64,000 bases of DNA. It comes from Artemisia argyi (lineage: Eukaryota; Streptophyta; Magnoliopsida; Asterales; Asteraceae). The stretch is from positions 271,983,913 to 272,047,912 of the forward strand of contig CM060709.1 of the NCBI GenBank assembly GCA_030686995.1, written 5' to 3'. Both the position numbers and the translations under genes were made by a program. Each line of letters starts with the position of its first letter. Position 1 is the first letter of the stretch. The notes under the pieces were generated by a model, which made no database searches, was not told the DNA's origin, and saw nothing but the letters and a program-made list of their open reading frames with translations. This document shows positions 12,432 through 27,147 of this stretch, one piece after another.

Positions 12432-12810
12432 TGATGAGGAATTGTTTGGTACCTTTTTAAAGGTTCATTTAAGGTCGAAATCGTATTATATGATCAAATA
12501 TTGCCCTAAATCGTTTCTTTTTGCATTTAGGTACTTAGGACGAGAAATCTAGAAAATGGCATGTTTTGGGCTCGAAACGACAAAAAAGTGAAGAAAATGA
12601 CGAAGTCCCGAATTCTGTCAGATATGGGAGTCTGACGGCGTCGCAAGCTACAACGTCACGCCGTCACATGCAAACGAAGGTGGATTCTTGGCTCTGAATT
12701 AACAAGCGACGCCTTTGTCAAATTTGAAGACCTTATAACCTGATGGCGTCAGGTGTATTTGAAGACCAAGATTTTGTATAAGTTAACAAGAGACGACCCA
12801 TAAGTTTTAC
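12432..12810 (+). mobile_element. Truncated Athila-like LTR (U3 portion)
   Basis: Starts TGATGAGGAATTG and follows the LTR consensus seen at 48-62 kb (GATCAAATATTGCCCTAAAT, then CTGACGGCGTC and ACGCCGTCAC words). It breaks off where the hAT-like element is inserted at 12811; little recognisable LTR resumes after 13499. Confidence 0.65.
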
Positions 12811-13491
12811 TAGGGTTGTGCAAACAAAACCGAAAACGAACCGAAATCCCAAGAAACCGAACCAAAAAAACCGATGGTTCGGTTTTTTAATTTTTCAAAA
12901 ACCGAAAAATACGGTTCGGTTTCGGTTTTCGTCCAAAAACCAAACCGTAAAAACCAAACCGATTTTATTATATAAAAATATATAATTAATATAATATAAA
13001 TAAATAACTAAATAAATCAAATTTATAAATTCATATTCATTTTTGTGGGTAGATTTATAATATATTTATCTTAAGGTTTATGTTTATTTGCGTGTTTGTC
13101 GTGTCGTGATTTTACTTGAATATATATCAATAAATATATGACGATGATTATACTATGTGTATATTAAATTGCATGTGTTTCTCATTTATATGTGTGTAAT
13201 TATAAAATGTGCAATAAACATTATTAATTTATTACTATGCTTAGATTGACAAAAAAAAGTAAATAAGAATAACCAAATTTCTATGTAATACAAGTTTGTT
13301 GGTATAATTTTGCCATGCCCAAATATAAACGGTTAGAAACCGAAAAACCGAACCGAAACCGATAATAAACCGAAAAATCAAACCGCAAAAAACCGAACGA
13401 TTTCGGTTTTGGATTCTATAAAAACCGAACATTTCGGTTCGGTTTCGATTTTAGCCAAAAACCGACCCAAACCGAACTGTGCACACCCCTA
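12811..13491. mobile_element. hAT-like MITE with AACCGAAC-rich arms
   Basis: Ends TAGGGTTGTGCA and TGCACACCCCTA are inverted repeats. AGTTTTAC occurs on both sides (12803-12810 and 13492-13499), a perfect 8-bp target duplication as made by hAT transposases. Both arms are dense in AACCGAAACCGA words. There is no transposase, so it is non-autonomous. Confidence 0.85.
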
Positions 13492-13560
13492 AGTTTTACC
13501 ATAATGCATTTAGGAGTATATAATTAGAATGCTTAAAATTCAGATTTTTTTTCTTGCTTA

Positions 13561-14576
13561 TCTATACTATCTATAATGGAAAAATGGTCAAAAGTGAAAT
13601 GTTGAGTTTTCAACAATGGTCAAATCTATACTATCTATAATGGAAAAATGGTCAAAAGTGAAATGTTGAGTTTTCAACAATGGTCAAATGAGAGAGAAAG
13701 TGAAATGTAATTAATACTCTTATTAAAACACCCAACACTTAGAAGTACAATTATTTATTTACATTGTACAACCAAATTAAAGCATATCTACCAAATTAAA
13801 TACAACCAATCAAGCAAAAATTGGGTTGACCCGGGATGCTTCAAACCCGACGGGTTGACCCAGTTTAATTTGACCCGGTTTAACTCGACCCATTTTTCGA
13901 CCGAAACGGTTCAACCGGTTGAACCAACCGGGTTTCAAAACATTATCCATTACTTAAAAAAATACAATGATTTTTTCACATTGTACAACCAATTAAAAAC
14001 ATATCTACCAAATTAAATACAACCAATTAAAACACAAACCTGGTTGACCCGGGACGCTTCAAACCCGGCGGGTTGACCCAGTTTAATTTGACCCATTTTC
14101 GACCCAACCTAGCAAGTTGACCCGGTTTAAATCGACCTATTTTTTGACCGGAACGGTTCAACCGATTGAAACACCCGGGTGGAACCGGGTTTCAAAGCAT
14201 TATCCATTACTTAAACGTACAATGATTTATTCACATTGTACAACCAATTAAAACATATCTACCAAATTAAATACAACCAATTAAAACACAAACCGGGTTG
14301 ACCCGGGACGCTTCAAACCCGACGGGTTGACCCAGTTTAATTTGACCCGTTTTCGACCAAACCTAGCAAGTTGACTCGGTTTAAATCGACCCATTTTTCG
14401 ACCGAAATGGTTCAACCGGTTGAACCAACCTGGTCGAACCGGGTTTTAAAACATTATGTTTAATTCCCAAATCTTCAAACTTTTATTATTTTTCGTTTAT
14501 AACCTATAAACTTTTTTTTATCAATAAACTATTTGTCGCTATAAAATCCCGTTGCTATGCACGGGTACTCGTCTAG
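13561..14576 (+). mobile_element. Non-autonomous Helitron with a duplicated 5' end
   Basis: Begins TCTATACTATCTATAATGG after an A. It ends with the hairpin CCCGT-tgctatgc-ACGGG followed by TACTCGTCTAG before a T. 5'-TC, a 3' hairpin about 7 nt before CTAG, and insertion between A and T are Helitron signatures. The first 64 bp are repeated in tandem (13561-13624 and 13625-13688), so two 5' termini are present. The interior carries about 2.5 diverged copies of a unit containing GGGTTGACCCGGGA and ACAACCAATTAAAACA. No gene is recognisable inside. Confidence 0.8.
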
Positions 14577-14809
14577 TTATAAAATATTTCAAAATTAATT
14601 TGTTAGGAAATAAGTTGATTAAGAAGTTTGTTAGGAAATAGTTGATTGTTCAAACTAAAATTATTTGGCTTAACCATCTCTAATATTTCTACTTATAAAA
14701 CATGAAGACAACTAAACGTTTAACCAAATAACGTAAAATGTAATCAATCAGTATCCGCTGCCGCATTGCGCATGTTCCAGTAATAATAACAACGATGCAC
14801 CACCCTGAA

Positions 14810-14842
<33 letters not shown>

Positions 14843-15072
14843 AAAAGGAAAAGAAATAAAAATAAATAATTGGTTGGTTGGTCTGATGTAATGCAAATGC
14901 AAATGCATAGCTGGAGACAGGCTGTCATCAACAACAACAACAACAATTCTCTCTCTTCTTCTTCTTCTTCTCTCATATTTCCCCAAAAATTATTATTTCT
15001 TTCATTTTTATTATATTTTCCAATTCAATCTCTAGTTTTTCATGAGATCCCCATTTTCACCTTTCTTTCTTT
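14577..15072 (+). promoter_or_regulatory. Likely promoter and 5' UTR of the membrane protein gene
   Basis: After an A/T-rich stretch with a purine run (14808-14860) comes a CAACAACAACAA/CTCTCTTCTTCTTC leader-like segment at 14929-15000 typical of plant 5' UTRs. A strong splice donor TTT|GTAAGT lies at 15073. No clear TATA box was found; the transcription start is an inference. Confidence 0.4.
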
Positions 15073-15940
15073 GTAAGTAATCTCTCATCATCTTTCTTTC
15101 GTTTTTTAATTTGAAATTTGTTAGATGGATTTTTGTTGGTAAATTTTTAGATTTATGTATTTTACTTAGATTTATTGCGGTTGTAATAGGTGTGTGTTCA
15201 TGGGTGACTTTTTTTATGTCTAGGAAATAAATAATCCTACCCAAAAACAGATTGTGTTCTTTTAGTTGGTTTAAGAAAAAAATATAGTGTCAATGTTAGA
15301 TTTGCTACAGAATAGCAATCCGTATTGTTCACTTTCTAAGTTTTTTTAGTGCCACCCTTTAAATTCCTTGCGATTGAGCATTCTTTCCCGTATGTCTTTA
15401 TGAAACATCATCGTCGGGTGACGTTGGTTATATGTTGTTTTGTATAGGCCTCGTGAATTTTAACTTATGCAATGCTGTGCTACAGAAATCTAAATCGCAT
15501 ACTGGATGGACATATATTGCTACAACTTATTTTAGTAAATCACATGTATACATAAACAACCGACTGTGGTTACTAATTAAGAGATGTCTTGTCATATTAC
15601 CGCAGTTTTGCAACAAAAGAAAGCTGTAACACATTTGTAAAAGCATATGCCATTTTTAGCTCTTTGTGCTGATTAAGCAAGCTTCTTCTGTGTCTCTAAG
15701 TTACTGCACTTTTTGCTGTTATTTAGTTACTTTAGAGCAGTCTGATAAGTGTGACTTGTTAAGCTACTAAACATAGTGACCTGCATGATATTGGAAGTTC
15801 TCATTTAGACATGTTATTCTGCTGCATTTCTGTATAAATTTGTGATAGAATTTGAATTTTGACATACAATTGCTTTTCTTTTCCGCTTAACTCATGACGC
15901 TTGTCTCTTCACTGATATGTGTTTTCATTTTCTGCCGTAG
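15073..15940 (+). other. Probable 5'-UTR intron
   Basis: Donor GTAAGTAATC at 15073 and acceptor TTTTCTGCCGTAG ending at 15940, T-rich throughout. This is the likely leader intron of the gene whose CDS starts at 16188. The open frames inside are short and carry no recognisable domain. Confidence 0.5.
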
Positions 15941-16187
15941 GTGGTCTAGTTGGGTAGCTTCTTGGATATATAATAATAGTCACTCAGGCTGGAATGTGGT
16001 AATCTTCCACACCAAATTAATACACGCATAATTATTGATTGGTTTATGGGGCATTGAAGTTTCAAAAAATTGCTAGCTGGTGTCCAGAAATTGTTCTCGC
16101 TTTACATATGTGACTGAAAATTGAAGGTACCAGGGGCTTTTTTGTATCCATGCTGTCAAAGCATGCGTGGAATCCATTTTTTGGGTA

Positions 16188-17372
16188 ATGCCCCTGACGA
16201 GCGTTGTTGCTGATGCACTCGGTGTGGTTACAATTTCTCTAGTTGCTGTATTAGGTCTCATTGGCTTACTCTGCATCTTGTACTCGTTATATTTTCGAGA
16301 CCACATTCGTAGTCAAAGTCAAACCCAACTTGGATACTTCAGTGGCCCGTGGGTCGTTCGGATTGTCTTTATACTTTTTGCATTCTGGTGGGGATTTGGA
16401 GAAATTTTAAGGTTAGAATTCTTGAGACGTGACGGCCGGGTATTTCATAATCTTGACTCTAAATGGCATGGAACCGTATGCAAATCCTACATAGTGTCAA
16501 ACCTAGGATTTTCAGAACCGTGTCTGTTCCTCACACTCGTTTTTCTTCTTCGTGCTTCCTTACAGAACACATCATCTGGCCCGTTGAGCCAGAAATGGAA
16601 CATCAAAACAACAATTTACATTCTTCTATGCATTTTACCCATTTTTGCCCTTCAAATGACCGTGGTTTTATTTGAACCTCAGTACGAGACGGATCTGCAC
16701 CTAAACAAAAAAGCCTACTTTTTCAAAGTTACAACTGACAACCAAACTGATGTTACTCGATGCTGTTACCCTTTATTAAGTACCATATTTCTTGGTCTTT
16801 TTGCCACCATGCTAACACTTTATTTGTTCTGGCTTGGAAGGCGAATACTAATTCTGGTCATTAATAAGGGTCTGCAGAAGAGAGTGTACACACTGATATT
16901 TTTTGTTTCCAGCTTTTTCCCGTTACGGATTCTGCTACTTGGTCTATCTGTTCTATTCAAGCCAGGAGATGCCACATTTGAAGTTCTTGCGTTCCTGGCT
17001 TTTCTTTCACTTGTATTTTGTATCGGGGTTGGGATTTGTGTCCTTGTTTACTTCCCAATTGCTGACTCTTTAGCATTAAAGAATTTGCAAGATATGGAAG
17101 CTACAAGAAGGATTATTGGGGAAAATAATGATACTTTGTCACTAATTGCTAACCATAGCCCGCTTGAAGATTTTATGGCTAGCAGTGGGAGAAACTCAAT
17201 TACTTCAACAAAACGAGGATCGATTTCTTTTCGGACAATGGAGAGAGATGAACAAAACAGGGATCAGTCTCTCTTTGTGGAGTTGAGTCTTTTTTCTCCT
17301 AGTCAACACTCGACCCCTATAGGTTCCCCACAGCTTAATGGCTGGCCTATGCTCCCTTTGAGGGCAAGCTAA
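16188..17372 (+). CDS. Plant seven-span membrane protein, unknown function
   Basis: One uninterrupted exon encodes 394 residues from MPLTSVVADALG to ...MLPLRAS. I chose ATG 16188; the open frame extends upstream, but only to a non-ATG codon at 16167. About seven hydrophobic segments are visible, near residues 9-36, 54-78, 100-125, 140-163, 192-218, 230-255 and 262-292, followed by a hydrophilic C-terminal tail with Ser/Thr-rich stretches. Polar features include an HGTVCKSY segment before span 3 and cysteine pairs that could form lumenal bonds. It resembles uncharacterised plant membrane proteins of similar length that begin LTSVV; the family has no function I can state. The intact frame, leader intron and 3' UTR suggest a working gene. 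Confidence 0.85.
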   Translation: MPLTSVVADALGVVTISLVAVLGLIGLLCILYSLYFRDHIRSQSQTQLGYFSGPWVVRIVFILFAFWWGFGEILRLEFLRRDGRVFHNLDSKWHGTVCKSYIVSNLGFSEPCLFLTLVFLLRASLQNTSSGPLSQKWNIKTTIYILLCILPIFALQMTVVLFEPQYETDLHLNKKAYFFKVTTDNQTDVTRCCYPLLSTIFLGLFATMLTLYLFWLGRRILILVINKGLQKRVYTLIFFVSSFFPLRILLLGLSVLFKPGDATFEVLAFLAFLSLVFCIGVGICVLVYFPIADSLALKNLQDMEATRRIIGENNDTLSLIANHSPLEDFMASSGRNSITSTKRGSISFRTMERDEQNRDQSLFVELSLFSPSQHSTPIGSPQLNGWPMLPLRAS

Positions 17373-19304
17373 TGAACAATGATGGTGAATCAACATATGC
17401 CAACTCATTTTTGTGGTAAACTACAGTTTGTATAGGTCTTAGGTTTTAATAAGGATTGCTATTTTTTGGTTCTGTATTTTTAATGTTGGAGATGTGTTGG
17501 TTTGCCACCACCCGCCTTGTTTTTTTTGGTGGAACTGATGTGTATCTCGTCCTATTTTACTTTTATTACCTGTACAATTTCGTCTATGTTTGCAATTCGA
17601 GTTTAGTGCATTTTTGTTCCATGTTTAAGGCAAGATGGTTGATTGATTGATTGTTTATTGACTTTCACTGTTCATAATTTGCTCTAATTGAAATAAATTG
17701 CTTTGTGTACTTTTGTGTGAGCTTCAGTTCTTGCTGGTATTACTTTTGTTGGTTATATGCATATGGCTGCATGAGTTGTGTGTTTCCAAGTTTCCTTTCC
17801 CATAGTCTTTGTTTGAGTTGCAGAACTCTGATCTTAGGTAGTGTTTTTTTTATATTAGGTAGTGTTTGTTATATTAGTATGGGTATGAGGAAATAAGTAT
17901 TATTCCAACCAAAAATGTGCGGTTAGTGGATATAGATTTCACACCCATGAATGTAGGAATATTGAAAACCCGTCAAATGGAGTCACTCTCCTCGATCCTA
18001 CCCATACCCATAATTAGAAAATGGAAAATACCGATTGCAAATGCTCAACATATGTAATTAGGGTGTTATTTGGGGCGGGATAGGTCAGGTTAGGGTTCAT
18101 CTGGGTCGGTTCTATTCGGGTGGAAAATCACTTTCAACATTTTAAGTTGCAGGCCCTAGCCATTTAACAGATAAATTTGTATTCAACTTTTTTTTTTTTT
18201 TTTTTGGTTCAACGACATTTGTATTTAGCTTTTATCTCTTTGCTTTCAAATTAATCATTATTAGCATCTTCTTTCATTTTCCTATTTGTTGAAGATTGTG
18301 ATTATTTTTAACTGCCATCCTGGAGTAGAGTTTACTTTACTTGTGTGCATAGTTGAGTGATTTGTCGTCATTTTTGAGGCCTTGTTTAAATTGGAATCTG
18401 CTACATCACATGCCTCATGATTCCACACAATTAAACAAAAACACTGTTGGTGTTCAATATGTGCAGTCTGTTCGATGAGGACATGATACCTGTAGGGTAA
18501 TGGCAGGCAATGCTGTGAAGAGTTTTGAGACATAAAAGAGAACATGTTACTGAATGTCATAGTAGGCCATAGAGCAATTATAATTCACAAGAACCCAAAT
18601 TGGTTTAGGCCCTACGTACCTTTGAAATGGCAAGACAAGATTGAGTAGTGAGTTACTGAGTTGAAAGGAGTATTTTCTCATACAATTAAACAAGTTGAGT
18701 CCAGGGAACAAATCTAACGTCATTTGACAACTAAAAACGCATTTCGCAACAACACTCTATTCCTGGAAAACTCGAACTGAATAATCAAAGCAACAAAATA
18801 GCTAAGAGCATTGGAAGCTTAGATAGGTGATTGCATATGGTAGAGCCTAAAAACGAACCTTCAGACTCACAAGTAGGACAAGTTATTAAAGCATGGTTGA
18901 ACCGTTGAACTTAAAGGTTACAGTTTAGGCAAGTTACCTATAAATGACTTAACAAGTCAACTTTGCTTTGACAACTCAACCCATCAGTTAAAGGGTCTAC
19001 TCCTTGCATCATAGTTATTTTGAACTTGATATGGATATACATTGTAATTAATAATGGAATGTAAATGAGCTGGATCACAAGCTGTTTCTTCCTAATGAGA
19101 GGTCTAAATCCGACCAGGACAGCTAAGTGAAGCCAACATACACGATTCCTTTAAACCCAGCTTGCACCCATTTTTCACTAGAATCACATAGATGATTTTA
19201 TCATGTTTCGTTCTTACAAAACTTATTCAATGTGCAGTGTTTTTATCAAAGTATACGGGCCTAAAACTAAAAGACTCCGTTTGATACCTAGTTGGCCATG
19301 TTAC
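17373..19304. other. 3' UTR and intergenic spacer
   Basis: 17373-17700 is the probable 3' UTR with an AATAAA at about 17691. The rest is AT-rich spacer with a poly-T tract (18187-18206). 18060-18125 has GGGTCGGTTCTATTCGGGT-like words reminiscent of the AACCGAAC MITEs but unpaired. No gene seen. Confidence 0.4.
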
Positions 19305-19541
19305 TAGGGGGTGCTTGGTGGGGGGTAAAGGAGGGGTGGGGAATGAGTAAGGAATTGAAAAGGGCCCACATCCTTTGAATAATGGTGCTTGGTAAAGGAG
19401 GGGTAAGGTATTGATTACTCGTAATCAACCATTATAGAGTAAATTGGGGGTTAAGGTATTGATTACCCACCTCACTCATTCCTTTGCATTCCTTTCCTTT
19501 TTCCTTTCCCTTTCCCCACTTTGAACCAAGCGGACCCTAAG
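19305..19541. mobile_element. Small MITE, GGGTGCTTGGT ends
   Basis: Left AGGGGGTGCTTGGT and right ACCAAGCGGACCCT are inverted near-matches. The interior is purine/pyrimidine-symmetric (AAAGGAGGGGTGGGG against CCTTTCCCCAC). No clear target duplication, so superfamily (probably hAT) is a guess. Confidence 0.5.
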
Positions 19542-19602
19542 ATATGAAATGTTTGGAAAGAATAGCCCATAGGTTCATAAATGAGTCGCTATCATGTTAA
19601 AC

Positions 19603-19992
19603 TAGAGGTGGCAAAATGGGCGGGCCGGGCGGGCACGGACTACGGGCTAAACGGGCGATGGGCTAAACGGGCACGGGCTAAACGGGCATGGGCTAAACGG
19701 GCGCGGGCAAAATGGGCGCATATTATCCGAATCGCTTTAGAAAAGACCTCAAACGTAACACATCATTTATATTTAAGTAACTAAATATACTATATTCATA
19801 AATTTTTTATTAAAATTAATTTAATGTTCTCCAATTTAGAGAAAAATATGTGCCCATTATGCCCATTTAACTTCTAAATGGGCAAGATATGCCCATTTCA
19901 AAAAAAAAAGGGGGCTCAAATGTGCCCAAATCTTCTAAAAATTTGCCCATTTAGCCCATTTTTTTGATTTTGGGCACAAATTGCCACCTCTA
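19603..19992. mobile_element. hAT-like MITE, TAGAGGTGGCAA ends
   Basis: TAGAGGTGGCAAA at the left and TTGCCACCTCTA at the right are inverted repeats. TGTTAAAC (19595-19602) and TGTTAAAA (19993-20000) form a near-perfect 8-bp duplication. The interior has tandem GGGCTAAACGGGC words at the left and TGCCCATTTA words at the right. Confidence 0.75.
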
Positions 19993-20000
19993 TGTTAAAA

Positions 20001-20726
20001 CACTGCTCCCAAATGTCAAACTGTAAAGATTCATTCAACACATTGCTCCCAAATTTCAAACTGTAAAGATTTGATGGCAACGGAGTACTTGAACAATTCA
20101 CTTACAGCATATGCAATATTAATGTATATTCTACACAAAAACAGTTCAAGAGTAAAAGAAATCACATATATTTTAGCACCAAGCCTTAACAAAGTTTCAA
20201 CGTGTCGAATATTAGTCATCAATTTTCACTAAACATAATGGAATACGAAAATACTTTTCATTGCACTAAACAACGTTCATCTCCGTAACATGCACTATTC
20301 ATTTTTCATTTCGACATTTTATCCTAATTAAATGTCAACTTGTAGGCTCTTCATCAATATAATCACATTGTAACGTTGCAAGTATATATATTTTTTTGAA
20401 CATATAATGTTGTATATGGCACTTTGTTTACATCACGAAGTTTCACAGTATTTTATCTGATATATGATCTCACTCGTTGAATGCCTACATCACCTTTAAT
20501 AAAGACAGAAATTTTATGATCCAAATTTCGGATCAATACTTTATTTGAATGCTAAAGATCATATCCAGAGTTAAGTACAACAAATATTTCACGTTCCAAC
20601 CTAGGTAGTGAATCGTCATATAAATGCAGCCAGACAGCACACCACATACATTTTTGTTCATGTAAATGCTGCATTATATGTTACTCACAAGTAGCAAGTA
20701 ACCTGGTCACTGCCCCCTAAGTCAAA
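20001..20726. other. Spacer and cytochrome c 3' UTR
   Basis: AT-rich, no recognisable protein. The part next to 20727 is the likely 3' UTR of the minus-strand cytochrome c gene. A short direct repeat (GCTCCCAAATnTCAAACTGTAA) occurs at 20006 and 20045. Confidence 0.35.
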
Positions 20727-23707
<2,981 letters not shown>

Positions 23708-23746
23708 TTTCACACTTGCCGACAAGGCGACAATCACTAGAGTGCA

Positions 23747-23754
23747 TTATATAA
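23747..23754 (-). promoter_or_regulatory. Possible TATA box of cytochrome c
   Basis: TTATATAA lies about 40 bp upstream of the ATG at 23707 on the minus strand. This would leave a very short leader, so an upstream start is also possible. Confidence 0.3.
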
Positions 23755-24024
23755 GTCTATTATTATTACTGTATTATTATTATTTAAGAATGACATAAAA
23801 CAGTTGGTCTCATATTTGTGTTGTGTTTGTTCTCTAGAGTCTTCTAGCTTATGACACTACTGCACAGGCGCGTGGCTTTATTTACGCGCCACACGACATA
23901 TTTCCTTTTAATATTCATATTTTGGGTTGGTTACAAAGTTACAAGCCTAAAAAATTACAAAATTTCGTCTATGTATCTTAAAAAATTACAATTAGAATGG
24001 ATGTGATTGCTCTTTATTGTTAGA

Positions 24025-25302
24025 CTAGACGAGTACCCGTGCATAGCAACGAGATTTTATAACGGCATATGGTTATACTAATATTTTGGTTAAGTGTTTT
24101 GTATAACGTTTTGTGTAACTAAAAGTATCACTATAACTATTTGGCCGGTTGAAAATTTCGTTGCTACGCACAGGTACTCGTCTAGTTTTTTAAAATCATT
24201 CAGATGTATTCAAAAAATTTCAAAAACTTTTGAAAGTTACCGAATATTTTTAAATATCGAACCTCTTGAGAGTACTAAAAATTTTCAACAAACATTTTGC
24301 ATAACAAATTATACCACAAATTTATAGAAATAGTAAAATCATTATACACAATTTACGCACACATTTATCAATAAGTTTTGTATATATTAACATATACACT
24401 TAAAAACAACAATGTATACAATATTATACTCACAAATCTATACAAAAAACTATAAACACCAACTTTGTAAGAGAACTTATACACATCAGATTCTGGTGCG
24501 GCGGCAAAAGGTGACAGTTTCCAAACCACGATGTCAACACCTGTAGTTTCCGGCACAACGAAGGCGGCAGGAACAGTTACCTTCAATTTATTATAACAAA
24601 ATTTACCAAACTAAATAAGAAAGTTTAACTTTAGGGGCAGAACTAAGAATTTATGTTAAGGAGGGCCGTAAATAATTCGAATAACAATATACACATTATA
24701 GATTGGTTACCTCACCGGTTCAACCATTCTGAAAGTCAACACGCATGAGGTTATAATTAGGTCTCTAAGTTATTAAAAATAAGTTTCCAGCATCAATAAA
24801 ATACCAATTTACAGAAACTCTCTAAATAAAATAAGTATCCTTATTAAGAAAAAATAAGTATCCATCTTTGCTATTTTTCTTTATACTATTACAAACAACT
24901 AAAAGCAATGAAAAATAAAATAGATACTCGTATTTACACACAGACACAAATACTGAGTAGTAGTGTTGGTACTATATTGCACACACAAATATATCTATTA
25001 GAGTACTACTTTTTTTTTTTCCCTAATCTTTCTTCCTCCCCACCAAACCTGCATCTATCTTTATTTTTTTTCCAACAATTCTTTAGCTGACTGCACCAAA
25101 CAACATAAACAATAAACTTTTATAACAAAAGAAACCATATTTTCCGGCAACCGCTACGGTTCCCGGAGGTAGCAGTAAGGAAGCGGTAGCAGCAGAGGAA
25201 TATTCCGGCAAAGGCGGCGCTAGACGACTCCAAATATTCAGATCTACAAAAAGAAAATATAAACCTATTAAAAAAACCTTCAAAACTCGTTTAATATAGA
25301 GA
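24025..25302 (-). mobile_element. Non-autonomous Helitron, minus orientation
   Basis: On the minus strand it starts TCTCTATATTAAACGAG at 25302 after an A and ends ...GCACGGGTACTCGTCTAG at 24025 before a T. Both termini fit a Helitron of the same 3' family as 13561-14576. The interior contains GC-richer patches (24480-24580, 25140-25240) with short open stretches that could be captured gene fragments, but I do not recognise them. A second Helitron 3' end of the same family, facing plus, lies inside at 24185. Confidence 0.6.
24150..24185 (+). mobile_element. Helitron 3' terminus, plus orientation
   Basis: TTTCGTTGCTACGCACAGGTACTCGTCTAG ends at 24185, nearly identical to the 3' ends at 14576 and 24025. 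Together with the inverted terminus at 24025 it makes a 161-bp segment with two outward-facing Helitron 3' ends. No matching 5' end was found for it. Confidence 0.6.
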
Positions 25303-26566
25303 TCTACAAATAACCTCAAATCTTGAATACACATTTGGATTTGAGGTTAGTCTTGGAGAGTTGGTTGTGGGTTTTCATCGCTGATGGGTTTCGGGTGGTG
25401 GCGAGGGATTTGATGGTGGTGGGTTACCGGTTGTGACGTGGTGGTGGTGGATTTAAATAGTGGTAGTAGATGCGGTACCACTATTTATGTTTTGGTGTGT
25501 GTTTGGTTGTTGGTTTTATATGAATTAGGTTTCACTTGATTGAATACAGCCGTGTAACCTTGATTGAGTACAGTCGTCTATTAGCTGTTGTTTCCAGCAA
25601 TCTTCCAGCTGTTGTTTCTAGCAATGTTGCCTAACATAGTTTCAATAGTTTCAATACGTTTCCTTCTCTTTTGCACCAATGAATATTTTGTTGAAATAGT
25701 TTGAATACTTCCCTAACTGTCATTTATGTTTCATGATTTCATTTTGTCCAACTTTGTATTTGTGTTAAACAGACGCATGGTTCTTTGTTATTTGATTTCC
25801 ACATTTCCTTTATTAACTTTTTCAACATTAATTCCCTTTAGTGAAATTAAGACCTTCCTAAACAAGTACCAATTCAGTTTTACAAGGGTATTAAGGGCAT
25901 TGACCAAAAATTCAGCATTTCACTTTTCCACTTTGACTGTTTTCTCTTTATAAGTAGTTAAGACAAGTTATTTATTTTTAGATAAGTCGGCCCAAACTTG
26001 AGTTTAAATCTATTAGATTTAGGTATTTTGTTGCTTGTTCATTAAGCCATGTATTTATTATAAATATATAGACAATCTTAATCACAAAACACATTCAATA
26101 ATCTTATTATTTGCTATTTTACATTGTATTCGAGCTTTAGGTAAGATTCACCTATAAAATTTGCCATTCTCCAGTCATCGGCTACTTGTCGGTGATTCGG
26201 AAGAATCCTGGTTATTTTTGCTTTATTTCTATTTTTATTCGGATTTTGGTTTTTATATTCAACGCTTAAACCCTAAACCTAGCCGTCAAAACACACAAAG
26301 TATGTTGAGTTGCCTTCAACCAATCATTTTTTTTCCTTCCTCATCAAGTTGTTTTCGTTGTAGAAGATCGTAGTCGTTTTTCGCAAATAGTTGGTCCCAA
26401 AATTTCCGCTCTTACATAATGGCAAAGCAAGCCATGACGTAAGGGGAAAAAAAGGTCATGCAAAAGAGGAAGTCACAAGCAATAAACAACTATGCTACCA
26501 AATACAATTATGCTTCCGTTCAAACATTAATAAAAAGATGATAGAAGAAAAGAAGGGCTTACTTAT
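25303..26566. other. Spacer, no gene recognised
   Basis: A GGTGGTGGTG-rich stretch (25380-25450), then AT-rich DNA. The open frames here have no recognisable protein content. Confidence 0.35.
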
Positions 26567-27147
26567 ATAGCTCTAGCATTTCTAATTAACTCTGCAGTTT
26601 CACCCATGTATCCATCACCATTCATGAATTTTATACATTTTTCTAGTCTCAGAAAATTTTCTTCGATATCAAGCTGTACAGAACATGGAGCTCTTCACAT
26701 TGACCAATCATAAACCTAAAATTCCATAAATTTTAATATATTGGTACTTGATACCTTTCAAGGTTTAAGAACTCTTGCAATGCTTTAGCAGTTGGTAAGT
26801 ACAACTTTATAATTTTAAGGTCGAGTAAGAAAATTAGATCCCCCATAATTCTGTCTAAAAGTTCAACCTCCCACCATTCGGCGTCCGCATTGACACTGAT
26901 ACATAACTCTTTGAGCTTTGAAATTGTCATCCTTGGGAGTATGTGCTATATGCCACTTCGATCTTTAGGGTCATCTGCATCTGTCGACAAAGAGACCCTT
27001 AAACATTCTAAAGTCTCTAATTTGTCAATTTCCTTTGGCAGATACATGAGCTTGGTGCCTTCATGATCAAACAAGTTGAGTTTTTTCAGTGCTCCAATTT
27101 GAGGCGGCAATTCCATTAAGAGTGAGCATTCTTGCAATACGATGGAT
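26567..27147 (-). pseudogene. NLR-type LRR fragment, partial copy of the 40-41.8 kb gene
   Basis: On the minus strand this segment matches the LRR exon at about 40945-41530, with blocks such as LQECSLLMELPPQIGALKKL and EWWEVELLDRIMGDL. It has an in-frame stop after DRSG (near 26950), loss of a TKLKEL repeat unit and further changes, and it ends abruptly at 27147 where unrelated inverted-repeat DNA begins. There is no ATG-started complete frame. It is a broken partial duplicate of the resistance-type gene. Confidence 0.85.
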
